From: Gilliamella sp. wkB308 | Lineage (GTDB): Bacteria > Pseudomonadota > Gammaproteobacteria > Enterobacterales > Orbaceae | Assembly: GCF_001690185.1 (NCBI RefSeq) | Contig: NZ_LZGN01000034.1 | Coordinates: 62,001-126,000 of the forward strand | Reading direction: 5' to 3' | Length of the DNA stretch: 64,000 nucleotides | In this document: positions 30,783 to 38,799 of the stretch, one piece after another | How the letters are laid out: every line of letters begins with the position of its first letter | Position numbering within the stretch: position 1 is the stretch's first letter | Made by a program: the position numbers and the translations under genes | Notes under the pieces: model-generated | What the model was told of the DNA's origin: nothing | What the model saw: only the letters and a program-made list of their open reading frames with translations | Databases searched by the model: none

Positions 30783-31881
30783 TTATAAACCTGCTTTTAA
30801 GCTTTCTTCAATAAATTGATCTAAATCACCGTCTAAAACGGCCTGAGTGTTGCGTGTTTCAACGCCGGTACGCAAATCTTTGATTCTTGAATCATCAAGC
30901 ACATAAGAACGGATTTGACTACCCCAACCGATATCCGATTTGTTCTCTTCCATCTGTTGCTTTTCAGCATTTTTCTTCTGCATTTCAAGTTCATACAGTT
31001 TTGCTTTTAACTGTTTCATTGCTTGATCTTTATTACTATGCTGAGAACGATTATTTTGACACTGGGTAACAATTCCCGTTGGTATATGTGTAATTCGAAC
31101 AGCAGATTCGGTTTTATTGACATGCTGTCCACCAGCACCTGATGCCCGATAGACATCAATACGAAGATCGGCAGGATTGATATCGATATCAATATTATCA
31201 TCAATTTCTGGATAGACAAAAACAGAAGCAAATGATGTATGACGGCGATTACCCGAATCAAAAGGACTTTTTCGTACTAAACGGTGGACGCCCGTTTCGG
31301 TACGTAACCAACCGTAAGCATAGTCGCCTGATACTTTGATGGTTGCAGATTTTATTCCTGCAACATCGCCATCAGATACTTCCATGACTTCTGTTGTAAA
31401 GCCTTTAGATTCTGCCCAGCGTAAATACATTCGCAGTAACATTTCAGCCCAATCTTGTGCTTCAGTACCTCCAGAACCTGACTGAATATCTAAATAACAA
31501 TCTGCACTATCATAATCGCCTGAAAACATTCGACGAAACTCTAGCCCAGCCAGTTTTTTTTCTAACTGTTCAAGCTCTAGATTTGCTTCATTAAACGTAT
31601 CTTGGTCGTCGGCTTCAATAGCAAGTTCAAGCAAACCTTCAACATCGTCAAGGCCTTGAGTTAAAGAATCTATTGTATTGATGATTTCATCAAGCGTTAC
31701 CCGCTCTTTGCCTAACGCTTGTGCTTTTTCGGGATCTGCCCAGACTTCTGATTGTTCTAATTCGGCATTAACTTCTTCAAGTCGCTCTTTTTTTAAATCA
31801 TAGTCAAAGATACCCCCGAATCACATCAGTGCGCTCGGTAAGTTCGGCTATTTTGGATTTTATCGGATTAATTTCAAACAT
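30783..31881 (-). CDS. prfB: Peptide chain release factor 2 with programmed +1 frameshift
   Basis: Recognises UGA and UAA stops. Translation starts at ATG 31879-31881 and runs 25 codons to CTT TGA C (31803-31809); shifting +1 over the T gives GAC and continues to 30783, for 365 residues in total, the E. coli length. The slip site CTTTGAC and the upstream internal Shine-Dalgarno-like CGGGGG, three bases before CTT, are the known autoregulatory signal. Visible functional motifs: SPF (stop-codon reading) in RKSPFDSG and GGQ in [11 protein letters not shown] (about 250-252). Residue 246 is Ala, unlike the Thr of E. coli K-12 known to weaken RF2. Confidence 0.97.
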
Positions 31882-31989
31882 GTATTATTTAGTTCGGTTT
31901 TGCGATTTTCAATTAATCGCCCATTGTAGCGGATTTAAGTATAATTTAGCAATTGCCAATTTGCAGATACGATGATTGGTAAATAATAC

Positions 31990-32020
31990 TATAAATAAAA
32001 ATGACGCATTAAGCGTCATT
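31990..32020 (-). terminator. Intrinsic terminator of sodA
   Basis: AATGACGC-attaa-GCGTCATT (32000-32020); on the minus strand followed by TTTTATTTATAG. It lies 28 bases after the sodA stop. Confidence 0.85.
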
Positions 32021-32048
32021 GATAATTGATTAACTATACTAAAAACAG

Positions 32049-32675
32049 TTATTTTTTTGCTTGAGCGTATAATTCAGCAACTTTATCCCAATTAATTACA
32101 TTCCAAAATGCCCCAATATAATCAACACGACGATTTTGGTATTTTAAGTAATATGCATGTTCCCAAACATCTAAGGCTAAAATAGGCGTACCTGAAACAC
32201 CTGAGAATTTTTCGCCCATGACAGGAGAATCTTGATTTGCAGTTGAAACTACTTCAAGTTTACCATTTTGTAACACTAACCACGCCCAACCAGAACCAAA
32301 ACGGGTTGCAGCGGCTGCTGAGAATTTTTCTTTGAATGCATCTACAGAACCGAAATCTTTTTCAATAGCTGCTTTAAGTTCACCTTTAAGCTCGGTACCA
32401 ACTTTAAGTAATTCCCAAAATAGGGTGTGATTAACGTGACCACCCACATTGTTTTTGATACCTGTTAGTTTATCAGCTGGCACTTTATCTAAATTTTTAA
32501 GTAAAGTTTCAGGACATAATTCTTTAAGTTCTGCCGGTAAAGTCTCTAAAAGCGCATTTGCATTATTGACGTAAGTTTGGTGATGTTTGTCATGATGAAG
32601 ATGCATCGTTTCCGAGTCAATATACGGTTCTAACGCGTCATAAGCATAAGGTAGAGGTGCAAGAGTGTAAGCCAT
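32049..32675 (-). CDS. sodA: Manganese superoxide dismutase
   Basis: Converts superoxide to hydrogen peroxide and oxygen. It has 208 residues (E. coli SodA 206). The metal ligands are visible: His27 in MHLHHDKHH, His in GHVNHTLFW, and Asp and His in [15 protein letters not shown]. The outer-sphere Gln in STANQDSP (rather than the N-terminal Gln of FeSOD) and the overall sequence point to the Mn type. The ATG at 32675 sits behind AAGGAG; a longer upstream frame is not conserved. Monocistronic, with its own promoter and terminator. Confidence 0.96.
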   Translation of the reverse strand: MAYTLAPLPYAYDALEPYIDSETMHLHHDKHHQTYVNNANALLETLPAELKELCPETLLKNLDKVPADKLTGIKNNVGGHVNHTLFWELLKVGTELKGELKAAIEKDFGSVDAFKEKFSAAAATRFGSGWAWLVLQNGKLEVVSTANQDSPVMGEKFSGVSGTPILALDVWEHAYYLKYQNRRVDYIGAFWNVINWDKVAELYAQAKK

Positions 32676-32725
32676 GAAGATACTCCTTTCAAAAATTAGA
32701 TATTCGTTATTGCTATATTTTACAG

Positions 32726-32754
32726 AGTATACGGTCAAATTGCTTATCTCACAA
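32726..32754 (-). promoter_or_regulatory. Sigma-70 type promoter of sodA
   Basis: On the minus strand: TTGTGA (-35, 32749-32754), 17 bases, TATACT (-10, 32726-32731). It places the start of transcription about 45 bases before the ATG. Confidence 0.7.
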
Positions 32755-32796
32755 TCTATTGTTTGAATAGTTCAGAACTATTTAACGATCGAATAA

Positions 32797-33156
32797 TCAA
32801 TAAATCAAATTGCCTAATTGACAAAACCTCCTGCCAATATCTTTCCCAACCTTATGCCAAATTGAAAAGAGTGGATTAAGTTTTATGATAGAAACATTGA
32901 GTTTTTCAATTACTATGCGCAGATTGGTCATTTTGTTATATTGAAAATATATATCAACATCTTTTAACTGTCTTAATAAAACCGATTGATGTTTTTTATG
33001 AGAGTAGCAACATGAATGATTATGACTATCGACAATACTAAAAGACCTACGATTTTCCACCAATTAATTTTACGTTTTAAGATAAAATACTCTTTACCTA
33101 ATTTTAACCTCAATTTACTTCGTTTTTCGGGGTTGTCTACTTTTAATATTTAGCAT
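32797..33156 (-). pseudogene. Decayed or frameshifted small membrane-protein gene
   Basis: Three minus-strand frames together read like one protein. A short frame begins at ATG 33154-33156 (MLNIKSRQP). A second (33113 down to 32973) encodes LKLGKEYFILKRKINWW followed by a clear membrane segment, KIVGLLVLSIVIIIHVATLI. The third continues as KKHQSVLLRQLKDVDIYFQ to a stop at 32797. The join between the last two falls in a run of six A, a typical slip site. It could be a true pseudogene, a slippage-controlled gene or an assembly error. I do not recognise the family. Confidence 0.4.
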
Positions 33157-33191
33157 AATTTCGAACAACCAACCATGAACGATAATATAAT

Positions 33192-33920
33192 TTAATTTGT
33201 GGAAGCAGACAGATAGTATTGACTAAGCTTATCCAAAAAAACAAAGAGTTTATAATTCATTTTACTATAATCATGTAGGCGTAATTTTTCTTCTGTATCA
33301 ACAAAACGATATTTAGCCGCTTGACTAAGGTCATTTTGCGAGTGGGCAATCAACTTTTCAACTACCTCATGTGTTAACTCCATATGACATTGGAAACCAT
33401 AAACCAATTTGCCATAAGCAATAATTTGCCGAGGACAGCCTTCACTATAAGCAATAATTTGCGCATTTTGCGTTAAACCAGGCATATCATTGTGCCAGTG
33501 ACCTACTGCTAGCGTATCGCCAAAATGAGAAAAAAGCGGATTTTTTTTGCCTATTTCCGTTAAGGTAATGGGGAATTTACCGATCTCTTTTTCAGGACTA
33601 TGCTCAAAATGTGCACCTAGTGCTTCGCCAATTAATTGGGAGCCAAGGCAAACGCCAATAACGATTTTATTCGCTTTAATTGCTGATAAAATGAAGGTTT
33701 GTTCTGCTAATGAATCAAAATGTGCACACTCTCGTTTAGTTGTAGCAGGGGATTGTGGACCGCCCATAATAATAAGAAAATCAATATTATCTATCCTTTC
33801 AGGAAGTGGCTCACCCAGATAAACTCTTGAATAAGTAACCGTATGAAGATGTAACTTAGCCCATTGTTCATAAGCGCCTGGTGCTTCAAACTCTTCATGA
33901 AGAATAAAATGGATATGCAT
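33192..33920 (-). CDS. Class I glutamine amidotransferase-like protein (GuaA-type GATase domain only)
   Basis: 242 residues. Nucleophile Cys91 in GVCLGSQLIGEALG, and the His-Glu pair in GFQCHMELT (about His179, Glu181) complete the amidotransferase triad. The IIMGGPQSP oxyanion-type loop is also present. No synthetase domain is attached. Free-standing members of this family include glutamine- or gamma-glutamyl-hydrolysing enzymes; the substrate cannot be told from sequence. Flanked by the decayed gene and tRNA-Asn; no operon partner. Lack of a partner synthetase argues for a hydrolase on gamma-glutamyl compounds (inference). Confidence 0.8.
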   Translation of the reverse strand: MHIHFILHEEFEAPGAYEQWAKLHLHTVTYSRVYLGEPLPERIDNIDFLIIMGGPQSPATTKRECAHFDSLAEQTFILSAIKANKIVIGVCLGSQLIGEALGAHFEHSPEKEIGKFPITLTEIGKKNPLFSHFGDTLAVGHWHNDMPGLTQNAQIIAYSEGCPRQIIAYGKLVYGFQCHMELTHEVVEKLIAHSQNDLSQAAKYRFVDTEEKLRLHDYSKMNYKLFVFLDKLSQYYLSASTN

Positions 33921-34087
33921 GAGTAAAAATTTCCTTACTTATTAATTTAACAATAACATTATAGATAAATTTTGAACATTTAAAGTGTTATCAAAAGTAT
34001 TATGGGTAACTATATTTTTAAAATATTATTAACCATTTTGCATTAAACACAATATTAAAATTTGAAAAGGAGTGTAATTTGTTGGAA

Positions 34088-34116
34088 ATAAAAAAAACCT
34101 GCTATGAGCAGGTTTT
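34088..34116 (-). terminator. Intrinsic terminator of tRNA-Asn
   Basis: AAAACCTGCT-atg-AGCAGGTTTT (34094-34116); on the minus strand it is followed by a run of T. Confidence 0.88.
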
Positions 34117-34131
34117 AACAATTCGGTAAGT

Positions 34132-34207
34132 TGGCTCCTCCAACAGGACTTGAACCTGTGACATACGGATTAACAGTCCGCCGTTCTACCGACTGAACTA
34201 TGGAGGA
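34132..34207 (-). tRNA. tRNA-Asn (anticodon GTT)
   Basis: 76 nt with encoded CCA. The acceptor stem TCCTCCA pairs with TGGAGGA; D loop AGTCGGTA; the anticodon loop CTGTTAA gives GTT; the T arm is ACAGG-TTCAAGT-CCTGT. Nearly identical to E. coli tRNA-Asn except in the acceptor and T stems. Confidence 0.98.
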
Positions 34208-34224
34208 ACCGAAATGTAGCGCGC

Positions 34225-34253
34225 ATATTATAGATTTAATGGCGTTATGTCAA
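34225..34253 (-). promoter_or_regulatory. Promoter of tRNA-Asn with GC-rich discriminator
   Basis: On the minus strand: perfect TTGACA (34248-34253), 17 bases, TAATAT (34225-34230), or TATAAT at 15-base spacing, then GCGCGC (34219-34224). A GC discriminator after the -10 is the usual mark of stringent control in stable RNA genes. Confidence 0.8.
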
Positions 34254-34302
34254 TAGTTAAATTGTATTAAATGCTTTTTCGTTTTAATAACCTCCCTTTA
34301 TT

Positions 34303-34878
34303 TTATTCAAGTGTTAGGATTATCTTGAATAATTCCGTTTGCCTTAAGAGTTGTTGAGGGTGAGATCCAAGCTGTTGTTCTGGGATCTTCTCTTTTAGCG
34401 AATGATAATATTCGATCCAATATGGTAAAACTTGATGAGTCGTTAAATCTCTAAAATTCATCGGGTATAAAGCAAAATAACTTTCATTGTGTTCGTTTCG
34501 AAAAGCGTAGGTAATGAGTTCACTGCAATAGAGTCCAGCTGTATTTGGACGAAAGCTATGGTTGTAAGGTAGACCAATACATGTTTTAGCTCGCTTAATG
34601 GCATTTTCAATCAACCCTAAATTATCAATTCGACCAATGATATTAAATTGCGCTGCATCGATAAAATGCGTCAGCGTTTGGTCAATGACCCCGTATTTTG
34701 GCGTTGCTTCAATAACGATATTATTTCCAATATATAATCCTACATGATTGATATTATTGGTTAACTCATCCAAGTTACGTGTTGCGCCTGAACAGGTGAC
34801 TGCATCATTAAAGGCATTAACCTCGTTCAGACATTGAAAAATAATATCGCCTTTTTTTAAATCAGTGATTTTTAGCAC
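34303..34878 (-). CDS. YiiX-type permuted papain-like (NlpC/P60 superfamily) amidase
   Basis: 191 residues, no signal peptide. The circularly permuted papain-like order is seen: LKKGDIIFQ near the start, His45 in NHVGLYIG, and later Cys118 in GLYCSELITYAF. YiiX/YebB relatives hydrolyse amide or acyl bonds, but most lack known substrates. The start is GTG at 34878, inside the 3' end of bioY (17-base overlap), so translation is coupled to the biotin transporter. That pairing suggests a biotin-related substrate, which is inference only. It has no strong ribosome site of its own. Confidence 0.8.
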   Translation of the reverse strand: MLKITDLKKGDIIFQCLNEVNAFNDAVTCSGATRNLDELTNNINHVGLYIGNNIVIEATPKYGVIDQTLTHFIDAAQFNIIGRIDNLGLIENAIKRAKTCIGLPYNHSFRPNTAGLYCSELITYAFRNEHNESYFALYPMNFRDLTTHQVLPYWIEYYHSLKEKIPEQQLGSHPQQLLRQTELFKIILTLE

Positions 34879-35449
34879 GGTAACGCCATAAAAGGAACAT
34901 GACTGAAGTTGCTATGATAAACTTAAGTGCATCAAATCCAGCAAAAGGGAGATATCCGAGTTTTATTGCTTCAATGAGGCTAATATGTAAATAACCAGCT
35001 AAATAAAGAACGCCAAACACAAAGATTAATAAATGTGCACAAGCGAATGCGATTAATCCTAAAATAAAATGGCGATCATAACCTTTTTCAGCGGCAAAGC
35101 CGGCTAAATAAGCACTAAATACCGCCCCATATAGATAACCGGCAGAAGGGGAAAGAAAAGCTATCATGCCACTACTTCCGTTGGCAAACAATGGTAATCC
35201 TATTGCACCTAAAAAAAGATATTGAATTATTGCTAATGCACCTAATTTACGTCCTAAAAAAGCACCAATAAGGAGTATAGCTAACGATTGTAAAGTAAAA
35301 GGAACAGGATAAGTTGGAATGCTAATGTTAGCGGCTAGTCCTAATAATAATGCCGCACTTGTTGTTACAAAGAGTTTTCGTTGCCAAGAGGATAGCTTAA
35401 ATAGTGTTGTAATAAAGGTTGGATAATACGGGGTAACTTGATGTTTCAT
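34862..35449 (-). CDS. bioY: BioY biotin transporter (ECF S-component)
   Basis: Membrane protein of 195 residues with six hydrophobic segments. Family marks: an early ANISIPTYPVPFTLQSLAIL block, GAFLGRKLGALAIIQYLFLGAIGLPLF, and SPSAGYLYGAVFSAYLAG. BioY binds biotin and can work alone or with EcfA/T. No ECF ATPase genes are nearby, so it may be a solitary BioY. The promoter is overlapped by a BirA-type operator, indicating biotin repression. Confidence 0.93.
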   Translation of the reverse strand: MKHQVTPYYPTFITTLFKLSSWQRKLFVTTSAALLLGLAANISIPTYPVPFTLQSLAILLIGAFLGRKLGALAIIQYLFLGAIGLPLFANGSSGMIAFLSPSAGYLYGAVFSAYLAGFAAEKGYDRHFILGLIAFACAHLLIFVFGVLYLAGYLHISLIEAIKLGYLPFAGFDALKFIIATSVMFLLWRYRAKNH

Positions 35450-35488
35450 AATAATTATACCTTGCTTTGATAAGTAAATATTTTGCTA

Positions 35489-35516
35489 ATAATAACGCAA
35501 AGTTTTATTATGTAAA
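35489..35516 (-). promoter_or_regulatory. Promoter of bioY
   Basis: On the minus strand: TTTACA (-35, 35511-35516), 16 bases, TATTAT (-10, 35489-35494). The -35 hexamer is part of the BirA-type half-site. Confidence 0.6.
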
Positions 35517-35542
35517 CTGATTTTTTATGGAAAGGTTTACTT
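35510..35542. promoter_or_regulatory. BirA-type biotin operator upstream of bioY
   Basis: ATGTAAACT (35510-35518), 15 bases, GGTTTACTT (35534-35542). The E. coli BirA operator is TTGTAAACC separated by about 15 bases from GGTTTACAA. The core GTAAAC/GTTTAC and the spacing match, and one half covers the bioY -35. Confidence 0.75.
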
Positions 35543-35550
35543 TTGAGAGG

Positions 35551-35584
35551 GTTATCACACTCTATGAAAAATGAATGTGATAAC
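35551..35584. repeat. Perfect 9-bp inverted repeat between gloC and bioY
   Basis: GTTATCACA (35551-35559) and TGTGATAAC (35576-35584) flank 16 bases. It lies just after the gloC stop and just upstream of the BirA box. No T run follows; it could be a weak gloC terminator or an additional operator. Confidence 0.5.
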
Positions 35585-35600
35585 AACAGTAATATTTTGA

Positions 35601-36233
35601 TTAAACTAAGAAAGGATTATTAATACGCTCGTGACCAAAACTAGACATAGGGCCATGTCCAGGAACAAAAACGAAATCATCACCAAGTGGTAATAGCTTA
35701 TGTTTAATTGAAGAAATCAAATCGGCATGATTGCCTCTCGGAAAATCCGTTCTTCCTATACTACCGTTAAATAACACATCACCAACAAAAGCGATTTTAT
35801 CAGGATGATTAATAAAAACGACATGACCGGGTGTATGGCCTGGGCAATAAAGTACATCGAGTGAAATATTGCCGACTTTGATTTTATCCCCTTCTTTTAA
35901 CCAATGATCCGGTAAAAAGGGTTCAATATAAGGAAAACCAAATTGAATACATTGCTGAGGTAATCCACTAAATAAAAATTCATCTTCTTGATTTGATCCG
36001 ATGATTTTTACATCATAATGTTTTGCTAATTCTACAGCCGCGCCAACGTGGTCCAAATGTCCATGCGTTAATAGGATTTGTTTAATATTCACGCCCAGTT
36101 TTTCCACGGCTTTTTTGAGCAATTCGGGTTCACCACCGGGATCGATAAAGGCTGCATCCTTTGTTTCATCACACCAAATAATGCTACAATTTTCCTGAAA
36201 AGCAGTAACCGGAATGATTTGGTATTGAAACAT
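35601..36233 (-). CDS. gloC: MBL-fold hydrolase, GloC/YcbL type hydroxyacylglutathione hydrolase
   Basis: 210 residues (E. coli YcbL 215). The metallo-beta-lactamase zinc motif is HGHLDHVG; further ligands are in [11 protein letters not shown] and [12 protein letters not shown], and the C-terminus reads [20 protein letters not shown], typical of YcbL. Type II glyoxalases remove lactoylglutathione made during methylglyoxal detoxification. It starts four bases after the MFS exporter gene ends, so they are co-transcribed. Confidence 0.9.
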   Translation of the reverse strand: MFQYQIIPVTAFQENCSIIWCDETKDAAFIDPGGEPELLKKAVEKLGVNIKQILLTHGHLDHVGAAVELAKHYDVKIIGSNQEDEFLFSGLPQQCIQFGFPYIEPFLPDHWLKEGDKIKVGNISLDVLYCPGHTPGHVVFINHPDKIAFVGDVLFNGSIGRTDFPRGNHADLISSIKHKLLPLGDDFVFVPGHGPMSSFGHERINNPFLV

Positions 36234-36237
36234 ATTG

Positions 36238-37641
36238 TTATCTCCTTGTTTCTTGATGATGAGCAGTTAAGTTTTGCCCATCTTGTTTTTTTAAAGCTGC
36301 AAACACAATGCTAGAAAGTATTGTGATAATTCCTAATATCATAAAAGTAATTTGGAAAGACTTAATGGTAGCGGTTTCCTCACCGACTAACCTAACAAGC
36401 ACAGCACCTAAGGCGATACCGAAGCTAATAGCAAGTTGTTGGTTTACCGCCATTAAACTATTTCCACTACTGGTTGTTTCACCTTGTAAATCAGCTAAAG
36501 TGATACTGTTCATTGCCGTAAATTGTAATGAATTGGTACAACCAATGCAAAAAAGTAATAGACACATCAGGATGATCGGAGTGGATAAACTTAATTGTGA
36601 CATTAATAAAATGAACGTCCCAGCCAATATAGTATTACCAATCAAGACGTTTCGATACCCTAATTTAGCTAAAATTGTAGGAATAAATGATTTAATTGCC
36701 ATTGAAGCTAACGCCATAGGAATTAATATCATTCCTGCTTCAATTGCTGAATAACCAAAGCCAACTTGTAATAGTAATGGAATTAAAAAAGGAACCCCTG
36801 AAATACCTAATCGACTAATCAAATTACCGATAATACCGATTTTAAAAGTGCGAATACTAAATAAGGATAATGGAAATAGAGGGGTAGTTGCTTTTTGAGC
36901 GTAGAATCGATAACCAAACAGAAAGATTAAACTTATTATTGCCAGAAATAGAGAAATATAACTACTTTGTCCCTCACTTAACAGTTCCAAACTTAACGTG
37001 GCACTAATAAATGTTATGGCAATAATGACAAAGCCCCAAAAATCAAAATAGATGCGTTCACCTTTAAGGTTTGGCATATATTTCCAAGCAATAATGATCC
37101 CGGCAATACCAACAGGGATATTAATTAAAAATACCCAATGCCAACTGATCATTTCGGCTAAATATCCGCCAAGAACAGGGCCAATTACAGGGCCTACCAA
37201 CCCTAAAATGGATGAGGTATTTAGCGCTGATAAAAATTCATTACGCCGATAAGATTTGATTAAGACTAATCTGGAAACGGGTACCATCATTGAACCGCCA
37301 ATACCTTGTATAACCCTTGAAATATCCATAAAAATAAGGGTGTTTGATAGGGCACAAGACAGCGATCCCGCTGTAAAAAGAAACACGGCAGTCACAAAAA
37401 CATTTTTAGTTCCAAAGCGATCGGATAATAAACCACTAATTGGAATAAACAATGCTAAAGTTAATGCATAACAGATTACCGCAGATTGCATATTTAAGGG
37501 GGATTCATGAAGATCTTTAGCAATCGAGGGGAGTGCCGTATTTAAAATTGATGTATCGAGTGATTGCATTAAAAATGCGACTGCCGCAATCCAAGGCAAC
37601 ATTCGATATACCATAGGGGATAATTGAATATCATTGCTCAT
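36238..37641 (-). CDS. MFS exporter of the DHA2 (14-TM) family, MdtD-like
   Basis: 467 residues with about 14 hydrophobic segments. Motif A-like [13 protein letters not shown], and an N-terminal block [17 protein letters not shown] plus [11 protein letters not shown] that closely resembles E. coli MdtD (471 residues). MdtD was named with the mdtABC drug pump but is probably an iron-citrate or small-molecule exporter; its substrate here is unknown. Upstream of gloC in the same operon. Confidence 0.85.
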   Translation of the reverse strand: MSNDIQLSPMVYRMLPWIAAVAFLMQSLDTSILNTALPSIAKDLHESPLNMQSAVICYALTLALFIPISGLLSDRFGTKNVFVTAVFLFTAGSLSCALSNTLIFMDISRVIQGIGGSMMVPVSRLVLIKSYRRNEFLSALNTSSILGLVGPVIGPVLGGYLAEMISWHWVFLINIPVGIAGIIIAWKYMPNLKGERIYFDFWGFVIIAITFISATLSLELLSEGQSSYISLFLAIISLIFLFGYRFYAQKATTPLFPLSLFSIRTFKIGIIGNLISRLGISGVPFLIPLLLQVGFGYSAIEAGMILIPMALASMAIKSFIPTILAKLGYRNVLIGNTILAGTFILLMSQLSLSTPIILMCLLLFCIGCTNSLQFTAMNSITLADLQGETTSSGNSLMAVNQQLAISFGIALGAVLVRLVGEETATIKSFQITFMILGIITILSSIVFAALKKQDGQNLTAHHQETRR

Positions 37642-38011
37642 TATAGTGATTACCTATTATTGTTGCGATGATAGTTTTAAGGCTATCAATAAGATGATAG
37701 AAGACAATTTATCTCATATTACCTCGAAACGACTTTGTCGTCGATGAAATAAACCAGAAAGCATAATTAATTTAAGTTTTCTTTACAGTGAATTGGTGAT
37801 ACTTATCGGTTTGGATTTGATCGGTTTATCTTATCAATAATTGGCAAGAAATAGATGACGATTACGCATATTAATATTCATAGCGTAAATAAGCGGGTTA
37901 GAGACACAATCGCAGGATTTAAAAATCGATTTTAACCAGTCAAAAAAAACTGCCTTGTATCGCTAATGTTTGGCGGTGATAATCCACATATAATTATAAA
38001 GTTATTTATAA
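37642..38011. other. 370 bases without a gene between the MFS exporter and yjjV
   Basis: AT-rich; stops in all frames. It should hold the exporter promoter on the minus strand, but no convincing -35/-10 pair stands out. No terminator for yjjV with a clear T run is seen. Confidence 0.5.
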
Positions 38012-38791
38012 TTAATGCTTCAAATGATTGATTCGACTAAATAGTGTTAAGGTATTAGATAAGATTGTACGAAGTATTTCTGGTTGGGGTTCTTTGCGTA
38101 ATTGGCTTAAAATATTAAATATTTCAATGATATATTCTGGACGATTAATTTGACCTTGTCGACCACTTAATGGCATATCGGGGGCGTCCGTTTCAAGTAC
38201 AAGACTTTCTAAAGGCAGTTGGGCGATGGTTTGGCGAGTTTTATTAGCGCGCGCGTAACTTATCACTCCTCCGACACCAATATAATAACCAAGTTTTACA
38301 AATTGCATCGCTTGTTGATAACTGCCCGAAAATCCATGTATTACCCCCCGACACGGTAAATTTGCTTGATGAAGTTCGTGGTACATAATGTCATGCGTTT
38401 TACGTGAATGAATTAATACGGGTAAATCATATTTTTTAGCCAAGGTAAGCTGTGCACGAAAATAAAATAGTTGTTGTTGCCAATCAACGGCAAGATTGTA
38501 TTTATCCAGACCAATTTCGCCCATTGCTACTAATTTTTTGGGGTTTTTATTAATAATATCGGATAATTTTTCTAAATCTGATTCTGTGTGTTGATAAATG
38601 GGATGTAAACCAAGCGCTGCATAAACTTCATTATATTGTTCGGCAAGGTGTAATACTGTATGAAAATGATTCGCAGAGACAGCGGGCACAAGGAGCGCAT
38701 CAATTTTTGCTTGCTGTATTTTTTCAATAGAATCAGCGATATCTGCGGTAAAAATGGGAAAATCAAAATGACAATGTGTATCAATAAACAT
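38012..38791 (-). CDS. yjjV: TatD family metal-dependent hydrolase YjjV
   Basis: 259 residues, the same length as E. coli YjjV. TIM-barrel metal ligands: His6 and His8 in DTHCHFD, Glu in GEIGLD, His in LIHSRKTHD, His in GVIHGFSGS, and Asp in ETDAPDMPL. TatD enzymes are 3'-5' DNases or aminoacylation-proofreading type hydrolases. It begins eight bases after recC ends, so they form an operon, a DNA-repair pairing not found in E. coli, where yjjV is elsewhere. Confidence 0.92.
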   Translation of the reverse strand: MFIDTHCHFDFPIFTADIADSIEKIQQAKIDALLVPAVSANHFHTVLHLAEQYNEVYAALGLHPIYQHTESDLEKLSDIINKNPKKLVAMGEIGLDKYNLAVDWQQQLFYFRAQLTLAKKYDLPVLIHSRKTHDIMYHELHQANLPCRGVIHGFSGSYQQAMQFVKLGYYIGVGGVISYARANKTRQTIAQLPLESLVLETDAPDMPLSGRQGQINRPEYIIEIFNILSQLRKEPQPEILRTILSNTLTLFSRINHLKH

Positions 38792-38799
38792 AATGCCTC

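Noticed and set aside
32797..33063. An 88-residue minus-strand frame as an independent gene
   Set aside because: No ribosome site, and its first third is out of frame with the clear membrane segment; better explained as the tail of a frameshifted gene.
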